This document shows positions 7,843 through 14,003 of a DNA stretch of 14,003 nucleotides, one piece after another. The notes below the pieces were generated by a model. It did no database searches. It was given only the letters and a program-made list of their open reading frames with translations, and was not told where the DNA came from. Source of the DNA: Thermoleophilia bacterium UBA5186 (GTDB taxonomy: Bacteria > Actinomycetota > Thermoleophilia > Gaiellales > Gaiellaceae); assembly GCA_002413095.1 (NCBI GenBank), contig DHWI01000060.1, positions 1 through 14,003 of the forward strand, written 5' to 3'. How positions within the stretch are numbered: position 1 is the stretch's first letter; every line of letters starts with the position of its first letter. The translations under genes and the position numbers were made by a program.

Positions 7843-9212
7843 CCCGGAAGCTCGCCGCAGCCACGGCGGTCGCGCTCACGCTCGTCGCAACCACGCCCGC
7901 GACGACCTTCCCGGGCGGCTCGATCGAGACCGTGGCGGGAACCGGGCTGCCCGGGCACTCCGGCGACGGAGGAAAGGCGACGGCCGCGACGATCAACCAT
8001 CCCCGCGGGCTGACCATTCTCCGGGACGGGAGCTTCCTCTTCGCCGAGCCCTACAACAACACCGTTCGGCGCGTGGCCGCCGGCGGGACGATCTCGACAG
8101 TTGCCGGCAACGGCACGGCCGGCTTCGCCGGCGACGGAGGCCCGGCAACTGCCGCACAGCTCAACTTCGTCCACGGGGTTGCGCGAATGCCCGACGGCGG
8201 GTTCGTCCTCGCCGACATGTTCAACAACCGGATCAGGAGGGTTTGGGCCAGTGGCCTGATTACGACCGTCGTTGGGACCGGGGCCCGGGCCTTCGGGGGC
8301 GACGGTGGGCCCGCCACCGACGCTGCAATCGACTTTCCCCGCGGGATCGCTGCGTTGCCTGACGGCGAGCTGCTGATCCCCGACTCGGGCAACCAGCGAG
8401 TTCGTCGCGTGGGGCTCGACGGAATGATCCGAACGGTCGCGGGATCCGGAGTGCGAGGGAGCGGTGGCGACGGCGGCCCAGCAACGTCCGGGCAGCTAAA
8501 CCTGCCGTTCGGGGTTGCGCCCCTGCCTGACGGCGGGTTCCTGATCGCCGAGCAGGGCGGGAACCGAATCAGGCGAGTCTCTGCGCTGGGCATGATCAGC
8601 ACGGTCGCGGGTACCGGGGCGGCCGGGTTCGCCGGCGACGGAGGCCCGGCGACCGTCGCGACGCTCAACGGTCCTCACGCCGTCGTCGCCGTTCCGGACG
8701 GCGGCTTCCTTATTGCGGACACGCTCAACAGCCGCGTCCGTCGCGTCTCTGCGGCCGGAATCATCACCACGATCGCCGGGACCGGCACGGCCGGATTCGG
8801 CGGCGACGGCGGGCCCGCGACCGCGGCTGCGCTCGACCAGCCCAAGGCGCTCGCCGTCCTGCCGAGCAATCGCGGCGTCCTCGTCGCCGACGCGCTCAAC
8901 CACCGTGTCCGCCTGCTGACCATCGACTTTCGTCCGGCACTCGTGCTCCGGATGGAACGCCGGTCGCTCACGAGCTCCGGTGCGGTGCGACCGGCCGTTC
9001 CGTTCTTCCTGTCCCGACCAGCCCGGATCTCGCTGACCATTCGCCGCGGCACCTCGGTCGTCGGCCGCGCCGGCCGGGCGTTCGGGCCGGGCAGGAGCAC
9101 AGTCCGGTTGGCGAAGCGACTCAGGCCGGGGGTCTACGCACTGCGGCTCCAAGCCACAGCGGCGGACGGTCGCGTCGCCTCGGTCCCGGGGTCGCTCCGG
9201 ATCACGCCCTAG
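7839..9212 (+). CDS. Secreted six-bladed NHL-repeat beta-propeller protein
   Basis: The 457-residue protein begins MTRKLAAATAVALTLVATTP, a basic then hydrophobic signal peptide with likely cleavage near residues 20-24. Six NHL-type repeats fill about 31-366. Each has T(V/I)xGxG, GDGGxAT, a leucine/hydrophobic-P-x-G(V/I) turn, PDGG(F/E)L(I/F)A(D/E) and N(R/x)(I/V)RRV. The GDGG motif recurs at residues 42, 98, 154, 210, 266 and 322, exactly 56 apart, which predicts a closed six-bladed propeller. The C-terminal 90 residues (about 367-457) look like a beta-sandwich, including RPGVYALRLQATAADG. No catalytic motif is visible. NHL propellers usually bind proteins, glycans or other ligands. It is coupled to the upstream methyltransferase by an ATGA overlap. 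Its stop shares CTAG with the converging oxidoreductase gene. A role in binding or organising the exported glycan is inference only. Confidence 0.88.
   Translation: MTRKLAAATAVALTLVATTPATTFPGGSIETVAGTGLPGHSGDGGKATAATINHPRGLTILRDGSFLFAEPYNNTVRRVAAGGTISTVAGNGTAGFAGDGGPATAAQLNFVHGVARMPDGGFVLADMFNNRIRRVWASGLITTVVGTGARAFGGDGGPATDAAIDFPRGIAALPDGELLIPDSGNQRVRRVGLDGMIRTVAGSGVRGSGGDGGPATSGQLNLPFGVAPLPDGGFLIAEQGGNRIRRVSALGMISTVAGTGAAGFAGDGGPATVATLNGPHAVVAVPDGGFLIADTLNSRVRRVSAAGIITTIAGTGTAGFGGDGGPATAAALDQPKALAVLPSNRGVLVADALNHRVRLLTIDFRPALVLRMERRSLTSSGAVRPAVPFFLSRPARISLTIRRGTSVVGRAGRAFGPGRSTVRLAKRLRPGVYALRLQATAADGRVASVPGSLRITP
7929..8936 (+). repeat. Six tandem 168-base units encoding NHL blades
   Basis: The region from the first TVAG motif to the end of the sixth blade divides into six units of exactly 168 bases (56 codons) with no insertion or deletion between units. 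The most conserved stretch is the GGCGACGGAGGC-type sequence encoding GDGG, near 7962, 8130, 8298, 8466, 8634 and 8802. Other parts of each unit have diverged strongly, so this is an old protein-level repeat rather than a recent DNA expansion. Confidence 0.85.
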
Positions 9213-9218
9213 CGGGCG
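9205..9218. terminator. Small GC hairpin centred on two converging stop codons
   Basis: CGCCC (9205-9209) and GGGCG (9214-9218) form a five-pair, all-GC stem with the loop TAGC. The stop codons of the NHL gene (TAG, 9210-9212) and the opposite-strand oxidoreductase gene (9209-9211) lie in or next to the loop. There is no T tract on either strand, so it is at best a weak bidirectional terminator or a chance structure. Confidence 0.25.
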
Positions 9219-10270
9219 ATCACGACGCGCTCGCCGGTCTCGGCCGAGCGGTAGGCAGCGTCGATGATCTCGAGGCCGTCGCGAGCTTCGCGGGCGCTCG
9301 ACGGCGGCTCGACGTTCTCTCGAAAGGCAGCGTCGATCTTCCTGAAGAGCGTCCCGGTTGCGACGACGCCGGGGTTCCGAGGGCTGCGCGCCAGGGTCCG
9401 TCGGCTCGTGCCGCGCTCGACCCACGCCAGGCCGCCGAGGCCGAAGAGCAGTCGCGCCCCCGGCCGCTCTGCTCGCTTCATGCCGAGCTGGAAGAGCACC
9501 CGGCCGCCGTGGGACGCGCGCAGAGACGCCTGCTCGCAATCGGCGCGCAGCTCGATGTAGCGCGTGCCGGCGCGACAGAGCCGGTCGATTGTGATCTGCG
9601 CGAGGCGGTTGCCCGGGAACTCGATGGTCAGCAGGTGGATCGCGTCGGCGTCGCGCTCTGAATCGAGCCCGGCCGAGCGGCGCGCGAACACGGCCTCCGC
9701 GGGCTCCTCGTACAGCATCAGCAGCAGATCGACGAGGTGGACGCCGCCCTCGAAGAGCGTCCGGTTCGGCATCGCCCGGCGCCAGGGAACAGGCTCATCC
9801 CACGGTGCGAGGTCCATCAGCTGGACGATCTGCGTGAAGACAAGGCGGCCGATGTCCGGCGCGCCGATCCGATCCTTGACGGCGCGGAAGATCGGCTTTT
9901 CGCGGTACTCATGGTTGACTGCAACTTGTCGACCTGCCTTCGCCGCGGCCTGCATGGCGGCCTCAGCTTCGCCGCTGTTCGAGACGAACGGCTTCTCGCA
10001 GATCACATGGGCACCGCGCTGCACGGCGGCGACGCAGAGGTCAAGGTGGGAGTCCGGAGGTGTCGCGATCACCACGACGTCCGGGCGGGCCCGCTCGAAC
10101 AGGTCGTCCACCGACGCGAACGTCGCTATCCCCGTTTCCCGTCCGAACGACTTGCGCTGCTCGTCCGAGCTGTCGGTCCCGCCGACGATCTCCGCGTCCG
10201 CAACCGTCTTCAGGGCGGGGAGGTGAAAGGCTCGCGCCGCCCACCCGAGTCCGATGATCCCATAGCGCAT
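9209..10270 (-). CDS. Gfo/Idh/MocA-family NAD(P)-dependent oxidoreductase
   Basis: The 353-residue protein starts YGIIGLGWAARAFHLPAL (3-20), a Rossmann GxGxxA dinucleotide loop. VVVIATPPDSHLDL (65-78) and GAHVICEKPF (86-95) carry the catalytic EKP lysine. GGVHLVDLLLML (175-186) supplies the family's GxHxxD histidine and aspartate. These enzymes oxidise or reduce sugars, amino sugars or inositols, including nucleotide sugars in polysaccharide pathways. The core motifs are intact and the length is normal. ATG at 10270 is the start; no clear ribosome binding site is seen. It is the last gene of the minus-strand run, 25 bases after the CgeB-like glycosyltransferase. It might make or tailor a sugar used by the glycosyltransferases here. 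The exact substrate cannot be deduced. Confidence 0.88.
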   Translation of the reverse strand: MRYGIIGLGWAARAFHLPALKTVADAEIVGGTDSSDEQRKSFGRETGIATFASVDDLFERARPDVVVIATPPDSHLDLCVAAVQRGAHVICEKPFVSNSGEAEAAMQAAAKAGRQVAVNHEYREKPIFRAVKDRIGAPDIGRLVFTQIVQLMDLAPWDEPVPWRRAMPNRTLFEGGVHLVDLLLMLYEEPAEAVFARRSAGLDSERDADAIHLLTIEFPGNRLAQITIDRLCRAGTRYIELRADCEQASLRASHGGRVLFQLGMKRAERPGARLLFGLGGLAWVERGTSRRTLARSPRNPGVVATGTLFRKIDAAFRENVEPPSSAREARDGLEIIDAAYRSAETGERVVIAR

Positions 10271-10295
10271 GGGGCGCGAGCCTACAGAACGCGAC

Positions 10296-11321
10296 TCAGC
10301 AGGCGAGCCGGTCCGCGACGATCTCGAACAGGCGGCCGAAGGTCTGTTCGATCGTCAGTTGGCCCGTCACGAGGTCGTGACCGGATTGAGCGATTCGGCG
10401 CCGCTCCGGCTCGTCAGTGAGGTAACGCTCGATCGTTACGGACAGGTCGTCGAGCGGAGCCTCCACGAAGTGCGCACCTGGAACGTATGGCGCCGAGTCG
10501 AACAGCGGGTCCGAGACGACGAGGGCGTTGCAGGCCATCGCCATCAGGAACCGCGCCGTTGCGAAGGTTCCGGGAAAACGCGAGATGCTCAGCATGATCT
10601 TCGTGCGGTTGATCAGCCGCGTACGATTTTCTCCCCAGAGCGACGGATCGAAGTAGTCACCTTTCGCCTCGATCTGAATCCCGGCGCGTCGCAACATCCG
10701 CAGCGCTCGCTTTCTGCTGCGCAGTCGGTGGGCGCCCAGAAGTAGCACGTCGATATCCCGCTCGAGTCCCAGATCCTCCCCGTCCATCTCCTCGGCGCCG
10801 TCCGGAACGAACTCAGCAGCGATTCCGCGCTCCGTGAGGAATTTCTGCCGCTCTCGCGAGGTGACCGCAATCACGTCGGGAAGCCCTGCGCGGACGAGCT
10901 TCCGGATCTCCCAGTAGTTCGTGTAGACGTCGCTGGCTCGGACGTCCCGGAGCAGGATCTTCCCGAGCTCGCGCACCGTCGGTGTCGGCCAGCGCAGGCT
11001 GGCGGCCCGCGGGGGCGGCAGCGGCTCTGAATGCCAGAGCACGACGGCGGGGCGACGAGCGGGCGGCAGCTTTGCGATCGAGTCGAATACCTTCGGGAAC
11101 CAGGCGGCGTTGCCCCAGACCCAGATGACCTGGTCCGGCGACCACGCCTGCGGGACGTCGTCGATCTGGTCGGCTTCGAAGCCTCGCTCGCGGAGCTGTG
11201 CGGTCACACGGGAGACGCGTCCCGGATAGATCTCCATCTCGCGATTCAGTGTGATCGCGGGCCGGGATCGCAAGCCTTCGAGCCGCTTGGCGCGCTCCGG
11301 CGGGGCGACGTCCGCGGCCAC
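10296..11321 (-). CDS. CgeB-like GT-B glycosyltransferase (Glyco_trans_1_2 type)
   Basis: The 341-residue protein matches the CgeB / spore-maturation-type glycosyltransferase pattern. In the C-terminal half, INRTKIMLSISRFPGTFATARFLMAMACNALVVSDPL spans about 237-273. It is the donor-domain segment of PF13524-like proteins, with AMACNALVVSDP replacing the usual AMACGxLVLSE. ERDIDVLLLGAH (187-198) is the strand opening that domain. ERRRIAQSGHDLV (306-318) and the final helix fit the family ending. The N-terminal half (YTNYWE, 133-138; IAVTSRERQKFL, 151-162) is less conserved. The GTG at 11321 is used; an internal ATG at residue 29 is an alternative. No ribosome binding site is obvious. It follows the sulfotransferase by 39 bases on the same strand. 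It is probably another sugar-transfer step for the same glycan; donor and acceptor are unknown. Confidence 0.8.
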   Translation of the reverse strand: MAADVAPPERAKRLEGLRSRPAITLNREMEIYPGRVSRVTAQLRERGFEADQIDDVPQAWSPDQVIWVWGNAAWFPKVFDSIAKLPPARRPAVVLWHSEPLPPPRAASLRWPTPTVRELGKILLRDVRASDVYTNYWEIRKLVRAGLPDVIAVTSRERQKFLTERGIAAEFVPDGAEEMDGEDLGLERDIDVLLLGAHRLRSRKRALRMLRRAGIQIEAKGDYFDPSLWGENRTRLINRTKIMLSISRFPGTFATARFLMAMACNALVVSDPLFDSAPYVPGAHFVEAPLDDLSVTIERYLTDEPERRRIAQSGHDLVTGQLTIEQTFGRLFEIVADRLAC

Positions 11322-11360
11322 CGCCGGAGCATATCGAGGCTGGAGCGGTCACACGGAGCG

Positions 11361-12263
11361 CTATCCCCGATAGCCGTAGCGGACGCGCAAGGGCCACGTG
11401 AGCGCGGCGAGCGAGCGCCGCTGGCGGACGGCACCAGGAGACCGCCAGTTGTCGTTCGCCCGGATGTCGACCCGCCCACGCAGCTCGTGTCGATGGGGAT
11501 GGCCTTCCACGTCGTGGGTGGCCTTGAGAACAACCTCGCGCCCGGAGACGAACGGCAGTCCGGTCGGCTTCTCGCCCGCGAGGTCGATGATCCGTCTGAC
11601 CCAGGCTTCCGGCTGCGCCGCGAAGTCCTCGTACCTGATCCTCAGATAGCGCTCGCGGCGCCGGCTCCAGAGCAGCTCGATGGACGTGTTCCAGACGTCC
11701 CAGATCACCGCCAACTGCGCGGGCCTCGTCGGGGGCATGGGGGGCGTGCGCTCCCATGACCACGCGGTTGCCCGGGGATCGCGGACGATGTGGACGACGT
11801 GGAGGTCGACGTCGTCGAGCGACTGCAGCAGCCTTCCGTACGCAGGCGACTTTGAACCGTCGACGACCACGCGGCAACCCGTGGCGCGACGGATTCCGCA
11901 CAGCGCGGCGCTGTAAGCCCGGCGCGCTCGCTCGAGGTCGGGGGTAGAGCGCAGGAGGCCACGTGCCCGTAGCCCGTGCGCGTACGCCGCGCGCGCGCGT
12001 TCGTGGCGGTGCCGGAGACGCAAGTCCTCGACTGCGAGCGGCTGAGCGGCGACGAAGATTCGCTCCCAGCACGGGCAGCGCCTGAGCGGCTCGCCGCAGC
12101 CGCAGAGGCGGTCGCGCTCGAGCGAGCGTGCCGTGTGGGCGAGCTCGCCCGCGAAGAAGAACCCGTCGAGCTGGCCGAGGATGGTGCCGAGAATAGTGCT
12201 GCCGCAGTGTGAGACGCCGGCGATGAACAGCACTTTCAGCGGCGGCTCGCGGATGTCAGACAC
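11361..12263 (-). CDS. PAPS-dependent sulfotransferase family protein
   Basis: The 300-residue protein opens VLFIAGVSHCGSTILGTIL (11-29), the 5'-phosphosulfate loop of sulfotransferases; HCGST replaces the common RSGTT. VVDGSKSP (133-140) and VVHIVRDPRATAWSW (156-170) form the 3'-phosphate site with Arg and Asp, and RYEDF (210-214) follows. LRGRVDIRANDNWR (261-274) matches the late, GNPxRF-like segment of this family. CGCGEPLRRCPCW (54-66) holds four cysteines, a recurring feature of a bacterial subgroup. These enzymes transfer sulfate from PAPS to hydroxyls of glycans, lipids or small molecules. The GTG at 12263 overlaps the upstream hydrolase stop by eight bases (GTGTCTGA), which favours this start. 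Sulfation of the surface glycan made by this locus is a reasonable inference but unproven. No sulfate-activation genes lie in the window. Confidence 0.85.
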   Translation of the reverse strand: MSDIREPPLKVLFIAGVSHCGSTILGTILGQLDGFFFAGELAHTARSLERDRLCGCGEPLRRCPCWERIFVAAQPLAVEDLRLRHRHERARAAYAHGLRARGLLRSTPDLERARRAYSAALCGIRRATGCRVVVDGSKSPAYGRLLQSLDDVDLHVVHIVRDPRATAWSWERTPPMPPTRPAQLAVIWDVWNTSIELLWSRRRERYLRIRYEDFAAQPEAWVRRIIDLAGEKPTGLPFVSGREVVLKATHDVEGHPHRHELRGRVDIRANDNWRSPGAVRQRRSLAALTWPLRVRYGYRG

Positions 12264-12990
12264 GTCCGTCCGGGCCGAGACCGTGGGTGGTGAGCACCGC
12301 GACGCCCCGCTCGCGGCAGAACGCCGCGACCGCAGGGGCCGTCCGCTCGAGTTCGGCGGTGTCCTCGAAGGCGTCGCCCGCGAGGAGATGCGTGGGCCGC
12401 TCGGCGCCTACCAGGAGCCCGACATGGTCCGGCGTGTGCCCGGGTAGCGGGACAAGCAGCAGGCTGCGATCCGCCACGAGGTCGTGCGAGCATGCAAAGG
12501 GCCCTACGCCGGGTCCGTCCAGCTCGACCGGGCGCGGGGAGACCCCCCGCGGCCACCGCTGCGGGAGGTAGCCGCGGATCCGTCCGCCGAGCCCTCGCGC
12601 ACGGTTCCACTCCGGAGCGTGGACGACGACGTCTGCATGCGCGAAGCCCTTCAAGCCGCCGACATGGTCGGTGTGGAGGTGGGAGAGGACGACCCAGCGG
12701 ACGTCCTGGGGGTCCAGACCAAGCGCACGAAGCTGCGGAGCGGCCTCGTCCGCCTCACCGGCCTCGAAGCGCGCCAACCGAAAGTACGGGTGCCACCACG
12801 GGAAGTAGCCGCGCCGAGCCGCCTCTGCGCGCTCGCCGGTGTCGAACAGGCAGAGGCCGGCCGGATGCTCGATGAGGAAGACGTTGACCGGCAGCGTCTC
12901 GTCGCTCCAGCCGCCTGGGAGGTAGCGGCGGACGCCGCGGGTACCGTGCTTCGGGCGGACTCGCCCGGTCGAGAACGCGCGGACCCTCAT
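12256..12990 (-). CDS. Metallo-beta-lactamase-fold hydrolase, AHL-lactonase-like
   Basis: The 244-residue protein has the complete metal set of the fold. SHLHTDHVGG (103-112) gives HxHxDH, followed by PGHTPDHVG (183-191) with His185, AGDAFED (205-210 region) with the bridging Asp206, and THGLG (235-239) with His236. The opening MRVRAFSTGRVRPK and the VNVFLIEHPAGLCLFDTG segment (35-52) resemble N-acyl homoserine lactonase-type hydrolases. Many relatives act on other esters or lactones, so the substrate is open. ATG at 12990 is chosen from the family-like N-terminus. ATG at 13017 adds nine residues with rare codons (GGA AGA AGT AGG), and longer versions run into the divergent polymerase gene. 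It is first in the minus-strand run and overlaps the sulfotransferase start by eight bases. A LexA box lies about 45 bases upstream, so damage-linked control is possible. Confidence 0.85.
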   Translation of the reverse strand: MRVRAFSTGRVRPKHGTRGVRRYLPGGWSDETLPVNVFLIEHPAGLCLFDTGERAEAARRGYFPWWHPYFRLARFEAGEADEAAPQLRALGLDPQDVRWVVLSHLHTDHVGGLKGFAHADVVVHAPEWNRARGLGGRIRGYLPQRWPRGVSPRPVELDGPGVGPFACSHDLVADRSLLLVPLPGHTPDHVGLLVGAERPTHLLAGDAFEDTAELERTAPAVAAFCRERGVAVLTTHGLGPDGRV

Positions 12991-13025
12991 TGTCTCAGCG
13001 AGCCTACTTCTTCCCATGGCCGGCG

Positions 13026-13036
13026 TATGGTATAGA
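13026..13036. promoter_or_regulatory. Divergent -10-like elements between hydrolase operon and dnaE2
   Basis: TATGGT (13026-13031) and TATAGA (13031-13036) each match four of six bases of the -10 consensus for the + strand. The first would place transcription near the GTG at 13039, the second near 13043. On the minus strand the same bases read TATACC (13034-13029), a possible -10 for the hydrolase operon. No convincing -35 box is seen for either direction. The AT-rich core in a GC-rich background and the adjoining LexA box support a promoter here. Confidence 0.45.
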
Positions 13037-13047
13037 ACGTGTGTTCG
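13034..13047. promoter_or_regulatory. LexA (SOS) box at the dnaE2 start
   Basis: GAAC-GTGT-GTTC at 13035-13046 is a perfect inverted repeat of the Gram-positive and actinobacterial LexA site, GAAC-N4-GTTC. Its inner bases fit the R-N-R-Y pattern of the Bacillus-type consensus. It overlaps the -10-like sequences and ends five bases before the preferred GTG of dnaE2, so bound LexA would block the polymerase promoter. The hydrolase operon starts on the other side, within about 45-60 bases, and could be co-repressed. The site was identified by eye. Confidence 0.8.
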
Positions 13048-13050
13048 CCT

Positions 13051-14003
13051 GTGTACACCGAGCTGCACCTGCATTCCGCCTACAGCTTCCTCGACGGCGC
13101 GTCCCATCCCGAGGAGCTCGCGCTTGCTGCGGCCGAGCTCGGGTACGAAGCGCTCGCACTCACCGACCATGACGGAGTTTGCGGTTCACTCGAGTTCGCG
13201 CACGCGGCGAAGGCCGTCGGCGTCCGTCCGATCACCGGCGCGGAGGTGACGCTCCGAGGCGGCGCACACGTCACCCTGCTCGTCGAGACGCCGCGCGGCT
13301 ACGCGAACCTCTGTCGCCTCCTCACCGCCGCGCACGCGCACACACGGCCCCTCGGCCGCGAGTCGGAGCTACTGCCGCCCGCGCTCGATCCCGCGCTGCT
13401 TGCGGAGCACGCGGACGGGCTCGTCTGCCTCTCCGGCTGCGCGCGCCACGGCCTCGCGGTGCGCGACCCGAACGCGGCAGCGCGCCTGGCGCGGTCCTTC
13501 GGCCGCGACCGCTTCTTCGTCGAGCTCCAGCGCCCATACGAGCGCGGGGACGCGCGCCGAAACCTCCAACTACGCGACCTCGCCGAGACGCTCGGAGTCG
13601 AGACGGTCGCGACCGGCGACGTCCACGCACACCATCCCCGACGGACCGCGCTGCAGGACGTCCTCGTCGCGATCCGCAACCGTGCATCGCTCGAGGGCTG
13701 CGAGCGCGAGCGGCGCGGCAATCGTGAGAGCGTCCTGCTCAGCGCCGACGCGATGGCAGAGCGCTTCCCCGGCGACCTCGACGCCTTGGAGCGCGCCGGG
13801 GCGCTCGCCGACCGCCTCCGCTTCGACCTGACCGAGGAGCTCGGGTACCGCTATCCCGACTTCTCGGACGGCGACGAGCCCGCGCTCGAGCAGCTCCGCG
13901 GGGTGTGCGACGCAGCGTTTACCGAGCGCTACGGCAGCGCGAACGGCCACAAGAAGCGTGCGCAGGCCCGCCTCGACGAAGAGCTGCAGCTGATCGGGAG
14001 GCT
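13051..14003 (+). CDS. dnaE2: Error-prone DNA polymerase DnaE2 / ImuC, N-terminal part (3' end beyond the window)
   Basis: The 317 visible residues are the PHP domain and the start of the polymerase region of a C-family DNA polymerase. YTELHLHSAYSFLDGAS (2-18), ALTDHDGVCGSLEFAHAA (36-53) and GVRPITGAEVTL (57-68) are the PHP strands and metal-site motifs. HVTLLVETPRGYANLCRLLTAAH (73-95) is characteristic of DnaE2 rather than replicative DnaE1. TGDVHAH (188-194) and ELGYRYPDF (263-271) follow. About 1,000-1,100 residues are expected, so roughly two thirds is missing. DnaE2 works with ImuA' and ImuB in SOS mutagenesis and lesion bypass; neither partner is on the 5' side here. The GTG at 13051 is preferred because the in-frame GTG at 13039 lies inside the LexA box, although a leaderless start there is possible. 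An in-frame stop sits at 13033-13035. Confidence 0.9.
   Translation, partial: MYTELHLHSAYSFLDGASHPEELALAAAELGYEALALTDHDGVCGSLEFAHAAKAVGVRPITGAEVTLRGGAHVTLLVETPRGYANLCRLLTAAHAHTRPLGRESELLPPALDPALLAEHADGLVCLSGCARHGLAVRDPNAAARLARSFGRDRFFVELQRPYERGDARRNLQLRDLAETLGVETVATGDVHAHHPRRTALQDVLVAIRNRASLEGCERERRGNRESVLLSADAMAERFPGDLDALERAGALADRLRFDLTEELGYRYPDFSDGDEPALEQLRGVCDAAFTERYGSANGHKKRAQARLDEELQLIGR

Noticed and set aside
7929..8936. CRISPR-like periodic repeats
   Set aside because: The period is 168 bases, in frame and coding for NHL blades; there are no short identical repeats separated by unique spacers.
8496..9539. 347-codon minus-strand ORF opposite the NHL repeats
   Set aside because: Its repetitive character comes from the NHL repeats on the + strand; it also crosses the converging gene end.
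12991..13170. 60-residue N-terminal extension of the hydrolase
   Set aside because: It would run through the LexA box and into the divergent dnaE2 coding region, and the hydrolase family begins at the MRVRAFSTG segment.

Overview
The window is very GC-rich (G/C third positions, frequent GTG starts, few Shine-Dalgarno sites, many 4- and 8-base gene overlaps). This fits a high-GC actinobacterium. The C-terminal style of the NHL protein and the sulfotransferase and EDHC-type GT2 families hint at Thermoleophilia-like lineages, but that placement is an inference from general familiarity, not from a search.

Region 1 (75-6273, + strand) is one tightly packed transcription unit for a surface or extracellular glycan: two tandem GT2-type glycosyltransferases, two GT4-type glycosyltransferases, a NodB-type polysaccharide deacetylase and a Wzx-like lipid-linked oligosaccharide flippase. 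Adjacent genes overlap by 4-8 bases or lie 3 bases apart, so translational coupling is likely. Region 2 (6338-9212, + strand) follows a 64-base gap with a promoter-like -10 element. It holds two class I SAM-dependent methyltransferases and a secreted six-bladed NHL propeller protein whose repeat is exactly 56 residues long, six times.

Region 3 (9209-12990, - strand) converges on region 2, and the two stop codons overlap in a CTAG palindrome. Read 5' to 3' it encodes a metallo-beta-lactamase-fold hydrolase (AHL-lactonase-like), a sulfotransferase, a CgeB-like GT-B glycosyltransferase and a Gfo/Idh/MocA oxidoreductase. These are plausible tailoring enzymes for the same glycan, apart from the hydrolase, whose role is open. 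Region 4 (13051 to the window end, + strand) is the 5' third of an error-prone DNA polymerase, DnaE2/ImuC. A textbook-looking LexA box (GAAC-GTGT-GTTC, 13035-13046) lies at its start, in the 60-base divergent region shared with the hydrolase operon.

Together, regions 1-3 look like a glycan assembly and decoration locus: sugar transfer, deacetylation, export, methylation, sulfation, and possibly sugar oxidation/reduction. No initiating sugar-phosphate transferase, Wzy polymerase, chain-length regulator or nucleotide-sugar synthesis gene other than the oxidoreductase is visible, so the pathway must extend outside the window. No tRNA, rRNA, CRISPR array, insertion sequence or classical terminator was seen.
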